From NCBI GenBank assembly GCA_947034895.1, contig OX344761.1, forward strand, positions 25,184,863 through 25,248,862: a stretch of DNA of 64,000 nucleotides, in the 5' to 3' direction. A program made the position numbers and the translations under genes. The stretch is from Rhytidiadelphus loreus (lineage: Eukaryota; Streptophyta; Bryopsida; Hypnales; Hylocomiaceae). The notes beneath the pieces are model-generated. The model was not told the origin of the DNA. It was given only the letters and a program-made list of their open reading frames with translations, and did not search any database. Below are positions 36,007-48,430 of this stretch, piece by piece. Positions within the stretch are counted from its first letter, which is position 1. Every line of letters starts with the position of its first letter.

Positions 36007-37924
36007 AATGTAAAATGAAAATCTTCAAAATTCACTATTAATGATTAAAAATCAAGAATTTGAATTTAAAAGAAAAAATTCTTGTGAAGATTACAAAAAT
36101 TCAATCTTTAATTCATTTCAGAAGAAAATTTCAATTTTTGGCTTCAAGTTTTATTGAAAAATATTGGTTTGTGTGCTAGTTGATATAGATCATATTTTTC
36201 AATTATTTCTTGAGAATCATCATTAAGTTACTATTCTAAGTTGCATTTTATAACACATTTTCACAATTTTGGAAATTTGGACTACCCTAGTCTTTAACCC
36301 CTAAAGAACAATGCTTGACTATGTGAAATCCAAAAAGTCTTAGAAACTATCATTTGTGATGTGAATACCAAAATTTTAAGAAAATGAAAAAATTCAGTTT
36401 TAATTGTAAATGTTTGCCTAATAGTTTTTTTTTCAATCCTACCCTGAAATAATTATGTGCTTGGAGTCCTCTTGCTTTGAAATTTCCCCATTACAAAAAC
36501 TTGAGGCTCCTTGGATTCATGTTCAATGTAAATACCCACTAAGAAATGTCCCGTTCATTTTGAGGGAAAATTATTTCTTGTAATCTCCTCCTGTTGTGTG
36601 AAATTTGCGTAATTGGTGATTATGGATTTTTCATCCATCAATCAAATATTTCATCCATTTCTAGATGGGTGTTTATAGTGGGCAATCTCCTTGTTGTCAA
36701 CAATTTTGAAACTAACAAGCATTCCTTATCAGACTTCACCCTCTTCATCAACATATTTATTTTCATAATTTCCTTTGCCTTGGTGATTGCCCTATACATA
36801 AAATTAGGGTAGTTCTCCAAAATATCCGTTTTTACATCAAATGAAATAATGACACATGTACTTGTTTTTTTTAATAAACAACAACTCTAGTCTACATTCA
36901 CAAGCATGATATTCTATTCCGAGGAAGAGTATAGCTACAAATTGCATTTCAAAATGGTTTAGTTGGAGTTTGAAATCAATTTTTTGGTTCTTGTGTAGAA
37001 GAAAGGCGAACTGAGATTGAAGCAATATCTTTGTTTAGAAAAAATTAACATTAGATGTGCTTTGGAGCAAGAGGAGGGCCGTTTTCAAGCCTATTTCCTT
37101 GTAGTGAAAATTGTTTCACATTGGGTAGGTGGGTAGGATGGATATCCTTTGCTTGTTGGACAAAGAGGTGGGGTAGTAGGCACTCACATGGCCATTCTTC
37201 TAGCAATGACAACTAAGGTCGCTGCTCCTACTGGTGTCCCCAACTCATTTATTTTGTTTTGAGTCTTTTGATACAAAAGCTCTTTTATATCTTTAGAGAC
37301 TATCTAAGTTGCAAAACCAACATAAAACTATTAGGAATTGGAACTTCTCATAACATCCATCCTATATTCAAAAAGAACCAATGCCTAGTTCAAAATTAGT
37401 TGGTAGAATGGGAAGAAAACCTAGTTGCAATTTGAAAACATTGACAAAAAATTGGTGAAAAAATCTATAATATTTCTATTTTGAGTAAAAAATAGAAAAA
37501 ATAGCTTGACTTTGCACTTGAAAAATTGGTTCAATTTGGGAATTGAAAGAAAATAGCTAGTGAAACTCAAAAAACTTCCCAAAACACTAGTCTATCTTAA
37601 AAGACAATGTTATCAAGTTGACCTAAGGGTATTATGCTTACACAACATGAGATATTGAATTTTGATAAGATCTAAACCAATTGTGTTACAAAGATCAATA
37701 GGTACTGGAGTTGATTTATTATTTACCATACTCCTTGCTTTAAAATTTAAGTGTTTGTAGTATTGTTGAAAACTTATTAAACCAATTTCATTGATTATAT
37801 TGTGAAAAACATAATTAAAAAAGGTTCCAAATTTTGTATCGTCAAAATCAATGAATAACATTGCATAAATTTAAAGCAATCTAAATAAAATTGATATCCC
37901 AAAGTGTAGTGGATACACACTAAC
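36007..37924. other. AT-rich intergenic region, no gene recognised
   Basis: A TTTAACCCCTAAAGAAC end motif at about 36294-36310 resembles a piggyBac-type MITE terminus without a partner nearby. Open frames here are short and AT-driven. Confidence 0.45.
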
Positions 37925-38260
37925 TACACTAAAAAGGATATTTAGTGTTGGATTACATTTAGTGTATTTACCACCCTACTTGACCCTACACTAAATGTCA
38001 ATTTTAGGACAATTAGTGTAGTGCTAAACTTCAATGCGTAGATTTAGATTTACCAGATTTTAGATTTCAGATTTCAGATTTGTCATAGAATACAGATTTC
38101 AGATTTCAGATTTGCCATAGAGTACAGATTTCAGATTTACCATAGAGTACTTTTAGTGTTAGAAATTACATTTAGTGTTACTTACTTTAGTAGGGTAAAT
38201 GATATTTAGTGTCATGGTTCGCAAATAGTGTTGCCAACACTAAATATCCTTTTTAGTGTA
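37925..38260 (+). repeat. MITE-D copy 2 (336 bp)
   Basis: It has the same terminal inverted repeats as copy 1 (TACACTAAAAAGGATATTTA and complement) and the same last ~115 bp (including CATGGTTCGCAAATAGTGTT). The middle differs: CAGATTTCAGATTT units joined by CCATAGAGTA repeat three to four times, in place of the 39-bp units of copy 1. No clear target duplication remains. Confidence 0.83.
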
Positions 38261-39456
38261 GTGCAGTTGATACCCTTTTGATAGTGATTGATAGTTTTGT
38301 GCTCATCTCAAACTTTCCTTGACCTCAATCAAATAGTAATTATTAATTATAGTTTCTAAGCTCTTTGATTATTTGTGTTGAATTATAATAGACTAAATTT
38401 GGATATAATCTTGTAGCCACTAATCTAGTTTTTATGAAAATGGCTTGCATTCACCAATATCTCACTATCAATGGAGGGCAAAATGTTGATACTTGAATCT
38501 ATAAAAGGTATATTCCAATGGTATGGCTACGATAGTATTTCATTAGAATCTTTGACTTTACATACATAGCATAATTATATAGCAAAAAAATTTCAAAACA
38601 ATTCTCACTACTAGCTCATTTACAAAAGTTCAAACAACAATAATTGAAATCATGTATTCCCTAAAAAATACAGATACTTTCTTTGAAAATCAATGTCTCT
38701 CACTTGTAAGATAATCATCAATAGTTGTGCATAGCATTGCAAAGCCCTAGTTGCTTTACTAAATTAACATATTATAAAGATGCAAAAATTCCTTTTTTTT
38801 AAGGGGTTCTACTAATTCACAGGATCTCTGTCCATTCTATGAGAATTTCATACTTGATTGAGGGAGACGATTCTCCCTAATTCTCACAAGATCAAAACAG
38901 AGATCATTGCGTCAAAATCCAGCACACAAAAAAGGCCAACATGACGTCAAAGCTAGCAAGCAAAAGAGACGGTTTTACAATACAAAAGTCAGAGCGTTGG
39001 TAACTTACATTTGGGAAGGAAGAATCAGCTTGTCCCCAATTTGGTAACAAAACTTCAAATCGCAGAGCAGGAATCACAAGGTCTACTACTATCCGCATTG
39101 CAAGTTTCTAGTAAGGAAATACACGCACGGATGCATTGAAAACACCAAAACTGTTCCATTCGAATGTAGCAATACCTTACAGATAAAAACATCTTGTGTA
39201 TGTACAGTACAAGCTGACTTCCACGAGCTTCCAACAAAGAAACCCCTTGTCGAGAATACTCGCCTGTGAGTGAAAACCAAATTCCTACTCACATTAGCGC
39301 TCTACCGTTGGCCTGTTATTCCAAAGAAACGATGAAGCTAGGCTACTCTAGTGTACTATACTATCCCCATGTGCATATATATTTTCACTTGTATGCTGTA
39401 CAATGACTGATGGCACCATTTTCTATCTCAGACAAGCTAAAGCAAAAAAAGATCAC
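38261..39456. other. Intergenic region and probable 3' flank of ZIP-B
   Basis: No supported ORF or repeat. Composition becomes more balanced after about 38900, consistent with the 3' untranslated and flanking sequence of the minus-strand ZIP-B gene. Confidence 0.4.
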
Positions 39457-41686
39457 TTAGTCCCAGATCAAGACAATTCCAACGAGAATGCAGCCCACGA
39501 GGAAAGCCAGCCACCGGAAGAGCGCTTGCTCCTTGTGCAGGAGCTTGTGATTATCCCACGCCAGCAGATGGTTGATGACGACGTAAATGAAGATTCCGGT
39601 GCCAATGCCCATCCACACGCCGAAGATCCAGTCGGCGGTGTTGCCGTAGTCGGTGCTGTTGATGAGGATGCCGATGGCCACGCCCAAGGAGGTGGAGATG
39701 GCGAAGGCGAAGCCGTACAGCAACGTGTTGAGGAGCTGCCGGGGAGATGCCAGTCGCAGCACGACAACGCCCAGGCCTAAGGCTAACACGAATTTGTGGA
39801 TGCCGACCATCCACATCTCTCTCCACGTCTCCTGCGTTGTTGCTGCAATGCCATGACCCAAAACCAAAAGAAAATTTCAAAACATGGGCAAATCTCGGTC
39901 GGCAAGTCGTATTCGGGGGTGCCAAAGTTCAAGACTACACTGAAAAACTGTACTTCAAGTCAGCTGCACTAATTGATTTTAAAATGCTATTATTTCTTAC
40001 TCTCGATGAACGTTTTTACCAACTGTATTTTGTAGGGATCCTCCTCCTTGAATAGTACTGACATTTATGTTTTTGGTAAAAATATTCATCTTCTGTAAAC
40101 AGTTATTAATAGCCTTGAGTTAGTATGGGTGACTCTAAATACATTTTTTAGAATAGTGTTCCAGGAATGGAGGCGACTTGGGGAACGCGATTTCAAAACG
40201 CGATTTCAAATCAGTAAAGGGGGTTCAGTTTAAAAATTACAACAAATCATGAAATTGGTGATAACAAGGCTGAAAACTCCAATAAATTTGTTTCCAACAT
40301 GAGCTGAAAAGAGTGCTATTCTTTTGGAACAAGATTCTGGGCTCGGAATTGTGGGGGCCTGATTTGGAACAAATAATAGAATTGTGCGGCTGAAAATTGC
40401 AAACTCTGACAAGCACTACAGTACTATCTCTGAATACAACAGAATGGGGGAAGAGTTGCCTCGACTATGCAAACTATGAGGTTGGGCTGCTAATTAACAC
40501 TTAAACGACGAGCTGCTCACCGTAAAAATCAGCTGTTTTGGAAACGTGGGAATTGTTGGCTTAAAAAAATGCAAAAGCAAACTACTGTAGAAGACGAAGA
40601 CGTTCCCTTTTCACACAAAATTTGGAGGATGAATAGTTGCAATCTGTCCCACATGGAGAGATTCTTTGTCATTTATGGGTTAATATAAAGTAGTTGAAGG
40701 TAGCTGGAAGAAGGTGAAAGAGATTTTCAGCATATGGATGCTGACCTGATACGCCGATTGCGAGCCCATCAAATACAGAATGGAAGCACAGCGTCAGAAC
40801 GAGTAGCAGCGTGTCAAACAAATTCATGGTCCTCAAAATTGCTGCCTTCGTTTCAGGCCCTGCCACAGAAAATAGCAAAATCAGGTACACATCACAACTT
40901 AACAAAACCAAAGATCAGAATCTCCTTCCTCCCAAACCAGAATCAGAATCAGGATCTTCCTTTGGAAAAAAACATCAAGGAGCAGAATTTCTGAAGTCTG
41001 TTTAGAATCTTCCCCTTTTGAACCTCAACCATGACTTCATAATTTAAAACTGACCACATGGCCGAATTCTATATCACAAAAACTAGTGAAGAACATTGCC
41101 TGTGTTGAAAAAATCAGCAAAATTGAACAAAAGAAAGTCTCTAAAATGACCTCTACTCAAAACTGCTAAAAAACATAAGCCCTCTTGGGTCGTGAACACA
41201 TAGAGTTTGCAGTTCCCAACCTTCGGTGGCACTTTCGAGATCCTCCTTGCGAAGCTGCTGAAACGCGCGGCGGTTGTACACGCGATGCACCATAACATCC
41301 GCCAGCATGGTGAGCAAGTACCCCACCACGGCGAACATCGACGCGAACGAGTACGCCTTAGATGGCAGCAGGTGCTTAAACGACACGTCGGAGTCCATCA
41401 GGAAGTGCATCAATGCGGTGCTGAGGAACACCCCTCCTGCGAATTGGGTGCCCAGCAGCAGGAACGAGTTGTTCTTGCGGAAGAAGTAAGGAATGATGCT
41501 GCCCAGGAACGCCATACCGAAGACGATGACCAGGGCGGAGCATTTCACGACCACCAAGCTCTTGCGTCTCAGGTCGAGTCCAACATCGGACCCGTTGATG
41601 GCATGCTCGGCATGAGCTTCACAAAACTCCAGAAGCGCAAGAAAAACAGCAAAACACACCACTCCGAAACTGATGATTCTCGCCAT
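39457..41686 (-). CDS. ZIP-family metal transporter B (diverged ZIP2/ZIP11-like paralogue), three exons
   Basis: Coding exons on the minus strand are 41686-41221, 40859-40746 and 39842-39457 (321 residues). Introns are GT-AG (donor GTTGGG after 41221, CTGTGGCAG before 40859; donor GTCAGC after 40746, CATTGCAG before 39842), both phase 1, with exon 2 the same 114 nt as in ZIP-A. The N-terminus is signal-like and ends in a His-containing stretch (EAHAEHAING). Shared blocks with ZIP-A are [44 protein letters not shown] and FAFAISTSLGVAIG. The TM4 metal site has Asp where ZIP-A has Glu (HSVFDG), and TM5 reads GIHKFVLALGLGVVVL. The TM3-TM4 loop is short, without His repeats. ATG 41686 was chosen because the upstream codon set begins with TTG. 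It is a membrane metal-ion importer by family; the metal is unknown. Confidence 0.92.
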
Positions 41687-41738
41687 CGTGACAGAAGCCA
41701 AAAAGATTCACAATTCTGCACATAAGATACACTTATAT

Positions 41739-41844
41739 CAGTCGCATGAAATGCCAAGCCCAAATACTAAGATAACAACTATGGCCACGGTCAGTCACAT
41801 GGAATGCCAAGCCGAAGCACTGAGATAACAGCTATGGCTACGGC
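41739..41844 (-). repeat. 53-bp tandem duplication just upstream of ZIP-B
   Basis: Two adjacent units share CATG(A/G)AATGCCAAGCC and ACTATGGC-type blocks in the same order at 53-bp spacing. A third partial match (CTACAGCTATGGCTA) is near 41949. They lie 53-160 bp upstream of the start codon, in the 5' UTR or core promoter. A TATA-like TGATATAAG (minus strand) sits at 41731-41739. Confidence 0.65.
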
Positions 41845-42856
41845 TATGTCGAACTCCAGCAGAGAGAAAAAAACTCCGGTCTCGTTTTAGGCACCGGCGT
41901 TTGTTCCATGAAGAGTCCGTTTGCTCCACAAACTTCACCACTAACATGCTACAGCTATGGCTAAGCGAATATTGCAGCATCAAGTTCAAAGTGGATCAAA
42001 GTGCAAAGATGCTTCCTTTTTCAGGAGTCACAGAATTCTAAAGATGCTCTGATTTGTCCGTTCCGGTCCCACTCACAATGGTTCCAATGTGGGGCAAGAA
42101 TATCGACGATGAAGCTCCCGGGCCACCACGTCCCGACTCTGAGGTACTGTATCCACTCATGAACATTCACCAGGCTTGATAAGATGGGGACAATGTAAGC
42201 AATGTACAGAGGGATAAGCTCCCACGACATCTTTTCACGCAGCAAGGAAACTGGAAACCCTACAAGAGTGCTGTAGGACTCCCGAAGAAGGAAAAAGCTT
42301 CAGAAGTGGAGGTTCGCAGACTAGAGTGCAGTGAACCATACTGTAGCTGAAAGTCTGAAACCCACCGAAATGGGCAACTTGGCGACAAATAAGGCTAGCT
42401 GACGAAGAACTGCAGGGCAGAGCTCTTCTTCATCCAAGTACCAATGTTCCCTTTCTATCCACGTGGGTTCTATGTGGTAGGCCTCTTTCTAGGGCTTTGG
42501 GTCGTTGGTCACCGTCCTTTGTTCATTCAATGCCAGCATTCATGTCGTAATGTAAGCTCACGTACTCGAAAATCTGGAGTGAGGTCAGATATCGTTCAAT
42601 CCCGCAAGTCTCGAAGAAATCTGAGCACAAGGGGTACATGGATTGGTAACCGACATGCGTCTGATCCATCATGTGTCTGATTAATTGTGTTCATCGGCTG
42701 AGGTGATTTGGTGCAATTGGAATTAGGGCTAGCTTTGTAGGGTTTGCAGGTGTGTTTTTCCGAATAGGAGGGGAGACACATTGAAAAGATTTATAGGGTT
42801 TGGAGGTTTCCAGAATGTGGTGAGAGACAAGTTGTGAAGTGTGAGTCCCAGTGGCG
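41845..42856. promoter_or_regulatory. Shared intergenic region between divergent ZIP-B and DnaJ genes
   Basis: The start codons of ZIP-B (41686, minus) and the DnaJ gene (42857, plus) are 1.17 kb apart and divergent. This stretch is less AT-rich than the repeat DNA and holds no convincing ORF, so it probably contains both promoters and 5' UTRs. Individual elements cannot be assigned without transcript data. Confidence 0.5.
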
Positions 42857-45800
42857 ATGATGGCGGTGGTGGTGCCGTCGACGTCCTATGGGGTGGTAGT
42901 AATGCCGTCGCGGTGCCCACGGGTGAAAGTATCGGTGAAGAAAGGCTTGCGGTGTGGCTTTCTGGTGGGAGAGAGGGCGTCCTTCGCAACTGGCGAGGCG
43001 AGATTGTGGTCATCTTCGCGGAGAAGAAGAAGTAATGGCGGAGGCAGAGCTTGTGTGTGTATGGCTGCTGATTACTACTCCACTCTCGGCATTTCCAAGT
43101 CCGCAACCAAGTCCGAAATCAAGGCTGCGTACCGAAAGCTCGCCCGGAAGGTGAGCGTCATCGCGTGGGCTCTGTGGATTCAAGTTTGAACAGAATTCAA
43201 GTCTGTGCAGAATGTATAGGTTTGTCAGATTGAGCTTTGATTATTAATGTCATCCTGTGATTCAGCTTTATGTTGATCTCCTTGAAAGACTTGAAACTTT
43301 GGCGAGTGCGACAATTTGGGGAACTGGATATCCGCATTTTTGTCAAGGAGTGAGGAAGGAAACGCAGTTCCTGTTTTTTGAATTAAATTCTAGTTGGGCC
43401 CAATTAGGATTTTGATGTCACTGGGGAGATGAGTTGAGTACATATTGGTATTGCTCTAGCGCAGACTGCCCACCCCTTTTGTTGTGATTGGTAGTAACTA
43501 CACTTGCCTTTAGTAATTGGTTGAGTAGCAACACTTTCATTTTTGAACACGTGAGAGGATTTGCGCCAAAAGAAAGAAGTTACCGATTTGGATACCCTGA
43601 TTCTTCCTTAAATTAGCAAATTGGGCCCCCATGGTGTGTCGAGCGTCTTCAGGAATGATATTTGTGGAATTTCTTGAGGGTTCAATTAATACTGTGAGTA
43701 TTGTGTTTTTTTCGTGATTAGTATCATCCGGATGTCAACAAGCAAGAAGGTGCGGAGGAGAAGTTTAAGGAGATTGCCAATGCCTACGAGGTAAGACTTT
43801 TTCGACTTGCCTAATGGAGTCAACTTGCTTCTATAGAGCCAAAAGCCATGTGCACTTTTTTCTGCCTTATGATCCCATTTCACCTATAAAACCTTCAATA
43901 TTACACATCCATTATGTTAATTAAGGAATACGGCTGTCCAGCCCCTTTTATGTTCATTTTAGGGCTAAATTACTTGATAAAAATTTCTCTCAAGGCATTT
44001 GGTATCTTGTGGTTTGGTTAGTTTGTTGAGAGAAAAATCGCTCAACTTTTCTAGTTTTTGACGTGTCTTCGGATGTAGGTTCTGTCAGATGACGAGAAGA
44101 GGCCACTGTATGATCAATATGGGGAAGCTGCGTTCAAGGGTGGAGCTTCTGGTGGTGCTGGGGCTTACGGGGTATAATAATGCTCTAGCCTTGAATTTCA
44201 ATTAGAACTTTTCTCTAAAACGTGAACAGAAATGGAAAGATTTTTGAATTGTGCAGACGTGTTTCTAAGTTCGCTGCTTGAGCTTCTATGACTATTCTCT
44301 GTAATTGTCATTTCTGAGAAATTATCTGCTTATATGGCTCTTACCTTATTTATGTCGTTTTTTAGGCGAATCCATTCGACCTTTTTGAGTCCTTCTTTGG
44401 AGGTGGAATGGGCGGCATGGGTGGGATGGGCGGGATGGGGGGCATGGGCGGGATGGGATTCAATACACAGCCACGCTCGAGATCCATCCAGGGTGATGAC
44501 ATTCGGTAAGGGTTCCTGACTAACTTGAACCTTAAACCTACAGAGATTTCATGGTTTTAAAATGACCAATTTGATTGATTCTGTTATGAAAAGTAAAAAC
44601 CATACACCCAAAATCTATATCATCAGGATCAGTGCATGTCTTGGTCATTAAAATGTAAATTTGAACAAACGAGAGTGCCCAGATGACCCACTCAAAAATG
44701 CTGAAAGGAATTCGAGACCCGATTTGGCCTTCTTGGTCTTTGGGGGTTAATGCCTTGTAGTAGCTTTTAAAATCATGTAGTGCAACCACAGGTGATCGGA
44801 GACATAAAGATTGGACATGTTAACGAAATTACTGGTAGTCCTTTCAGTTTTTCAACGAATTACAGATTGACTGAGATTTTGTTTCTTGAGACAGATATGA
44901 CATGACTTTAGAGTTTAAGGAGGCCATATTCGGAACAGAGAAAGAGTTTGAAGCTGCACACTTAGAGACATGCAGCACTTGTTCAGGAAGTGGTGCTAAG
45001 TCGGGCAGCAGCAGAAAAGGTTGCCAGACTTGTGGTGGTGTAGGACAAGTTGTCCAATCATCACAAACTCCATTTGGAACGTTCTCTCAGGTAAAAAACT
45101 TACACTTGCAGCCTAAAAGGTTGGTTTTCACTTCTCTTAACAAGTCTTGGGCAGTAAGTTGAGGTCGAGACATAGGACATTAAAAATTAAATAGGCTAAG
45201 TGATCTTGTCTGTTTTACCATTTTGTGGACTGATGATAACTGGAGCACTTCACAAAATCGTCTAACGGATAAGTCCACTACCAAAAGTGTTGCCATGTCA
45301 TTTTCATCCATTGTTACGATTCTTTCTCCATAGTCGTTTTACAGGTCTTATGTCAATTCTACAACTTTGACCAATCACATAATTAAATTTCTTAAAATAT
45401 GGTTGAAATGGTTTGTCCTCACTCCTGAAAGCAGATGGACACAAACCCTAAGCAAGTCATTGTCATCTGTTCTTTTGTTTGGATAGCTGAATAACAGAAC
45501 TTGCAATCGAGCTAATTGATTTTATTTTCCTCAGATGCTACCGTGATTCATGAATGCGGGTCAAGGATGCTGATGTTAGGACACTTTGTCTGCAGGTCTC
45601 CACTTGTCCAAAATGTGGAGGGGAGGGCCAAGTGATAGCTGAATATTGTAGGAAGTGTGGTGGAGATGGAAGGGTGCGAGTGAAAAAGAGTATAAAAGTC
45701 AAGATTCCTGTAGGTGTAAATAATGGAAGCACACTCCGTGTTCGTGGAGAGGGTGATGCAGGCCCTAGAGGGTATTTCTTTCACTCAAGCAACTGTTGGT

Positions 45801-48430
45801 CGGCCGTTACCTCTCAATATGTCCATGATAAAGTACAACTGCTCTGTTAACATGCTTTGTAGAATATATTGACTGTTTGCTGAGCACCAAGGGGAGGGAG
45901 TTATCGGTTTTGTTGTTTATCATACTTCAGCGGACTTCGACAGGGTTACCGGTCGCAAGCACAGGCATCAGATGATGCCATCGATATTGCTGAAAATCTC
46001 TATCTCTTACTACATACACAGCTGCTCGTAAGCTCTATGTGGTGTGGAAATTCTTGCTGACGCATTGGAGCATATCAGCTGTTGATTGATGTGCATAGCT
46101 AAATTTTCTAATCTGTTTTTCGTCTTGGTCCTGCAGGGGTCCACCAGGAGATTTATATGTATTTTTGAGCGTGAAGGAAATGCTTGGGATTGTAAGGGAG
46201 GGGACTAATCTCTTCTCAAACATTAGTGTTGATTTCACGGATGCTATACTTGGCACAGTTGCTCAGGTTATTCTACGTACCCACTCTACTCTGAGCCCCT
46301 GTAATTTCTAAGGAATAGATGCTGTGAAATCTCATACATATCTCAGTTGTGGTCCAGTGCAGGGATTACGCTACAGCGATTTTGGCTTATAACTTTGTGG
46401 TTGACGTTGCCAGGATAAATGTTTTGTATATTATTTTTTCCTGTCATTTAAGATTGCAATTCTCATAAACTTTCTCTTTGACTTACAGGTGCAAACCGTG
46501 GAGGGTGAGAAGCAGCTTGAAGTTCCCGCCGGAACTCAACCTGATGAGACATTGATGCTTCCCAAATTGGGGTCTCCCAAATTGAACAAGCCAACATCAC
46601 GTGGTGACCACTACTTCACAGTGAAAGTCAAAATACCAACTCGGTTGAGGTGAAGTACTCCTTAGGAATTTCTCCCAGAATTGCACTGCTCATTCACACA
46701 AGATCTTCGCAACCGACCGACCGACCCCACCTCCTCTCCCCACGCACGCGTTCGTTTAGGACACTGGGACTGATCCAGTGTTAAATTGATATTCAGAAGT
46801 TGTGTCAGATGGGTTGAGAAATAAAATGGATGTATTGAGTTTTTGAAATGTAAAGAAATCTGGGAATAAGGACCATCAATTTTAAATGTTTTCTTGGTGC
46901 TGGGGGTGTGCAGTGAAGCAGAGCGTGAGCTGGTGGAGCAACTAGGAGAACTCCGAAAAAGAAAGGGAGGCCGCGGAGGGGGCGGAAAAGTGCGAGATGC
47001 AACCAGCAAGCCTCAGCGTAAGAAGAGTACGGCTGCGAAAGCCAAACAAAAGAAAACCCCTTCTAGTCCGGGCCTTGCTGGACCATCAGGCTTTGGGTAG
47101 CCTTTCCATTTGCCCCCCAGATGCCCGGGAGAGTTATTACCAAATTTTGATGTAGTTGGTCAAGTCCTTGGCAAGTCTTTGCAGACTGTTATGGCGTTGA
47201 GTGTATCAGTAGAACCATGCCTAAGCCTTCTCCATACTTCATAGCCTTGTATTTTGACATGAAAATGAATTCTTATTTTACCTTTGCAAGAGGTATCCCA
47301 ATCCATGACTTTGTAGATTGTTTCCGACTGCTATTTCACAATGAGTTCTAAATCACCAGTTGAAGTTTTGATTATTCTCCCGGTGCCTCTCTGGGCATTA
47401 GGTTGTGTCAGTTCCCTTACCCTTCATTATATGCGATTATGAATGTGCAAGGTTTGCTACTAAGCATACTCTGGGTTTTACATGGTACTCTAGTTATGAC
47501 GGATTCCAACTTGCATTAGTTTTTTTTATTATGTTTGTTGTCATAGTGGGTCATAGAATTTTCAAAATTCAGAGTCGTCAAACGTTGTTGTGTCTGATGT
47601 TTTCCGTCATAAACGTAATTGAAATTGAAATACATGTCCCAATCTATTTTCTATATTTGATGAGTTAATGTGCTTTGTTGAAATGCTCAGACTTTCTTCC
47701 AATCCCTCGCTGGATGCTTGTGCATGAGACTTCCTTAGTTTGTCCCGCCAGACATTTCAGCTGAATATTTGGCTCTGATACCTTGATTTCGTTGTTACAG
47801 GTACTCATGACGACAAGGTCAAGCCGCCAGAAAAAGAATCAGGAGAAACTGCTGGACCATCGAATCAAGCGAAGGGAATTTGGGGAGCTGTTAAGAACCT
47901 TGTTGGGTACATTACTAAACCAATGCAATGTTCTTGTTCATTGTTTCTGAAACTAAAGCTTTAAAACATGAGGTCATGATGGAAAGAAACCGAGAGTTCA
48001 TACAGGAATGGCAATACCTACGTTGCTTTAGGATTGGTGCCTAGAGTGCTAATACAGTATTATAATTCTCAGCACTTTCGAAATAATATAACAGTCGACT
48101 TGTCAAACAATTTCTGAACTGAAGATGTTTAGCTATCTTTCTAAATTTCTTACATATTTTGCAACGATGTACTAGATCTCAGCAAATTTCTTATCTGTGA
48201 ACAGGTCGAAGCAAGCTCCTGGGCCACGATTCGGATCCACCAGTATGCATGCCTCAACGTCACAAGGGGACTCACCGTTGGTTGGCCAATCGTCAGCCAA
48301 CAAACCAGGGGTTTTGATACCAACTTTGGTCATCGTTACATTTACTTTATCTATGATTTTCTTTCTCTACCCCTCCATCCTACGCTTCCTGTCATGGGTC
48401 ATTGCTAGAGTGACGTCTCTTCGTAGGTAG
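42857..48430 (+). CDS. Plastid-type I DnaJ (Hsp40) co-chaperone with C-terminal membrane segment
   Basis: Exons: 42857-43150, 43722-43790, 44079-44171, 44366-44505, 44895-45090, 45596-45771, 46137-46266, 46489-46649, 46914-47017, 47801-47906, 48205-48430. All introns are GT-AG; the total is 1695 nt, exactly 564 codons plus stop. DnaJ proteins deliver substrates to Hsp70 and stimulate its ATPase. The first ~68 residues are Arg/Ser/Val-rich with few acids, like a plastid transit peptide. The J domain starts at DYYSTLGIS with HPD at 100-102. A Gly/Met-rich linker (GGMGGMGG) follows. The zinc finger has all four CxxCxGxG motifs ([32 protein letters not shown]). The substrate-binding domain includes GPPGDLYV and [11 protein letters not shown]. 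The last exons add a Ser/Lys-rich stretch and a hydrophobic segment ([20 protein letters not shown]). Not using the 47017 donor gives a shorter form ending at 47100 (481 residues, no membrane segment). The ATG at 42857 was chosen as first in frame. Confidence 0.92.

Noticed and set aside
36594..36812. Short frame with a predicted membrane segment
   Set aside because: AT-rich DNA, 72 codons, no neighbours or motifs to support it.
47405..47668. 87-codon hydrophobic open frame inside the DnaJ gene
   Set aside because: It lies in the intron between 47017 and 47801, begins at a weak context and shows no conserved motif; AT-rich DNA readily gives hydrophobic frames.
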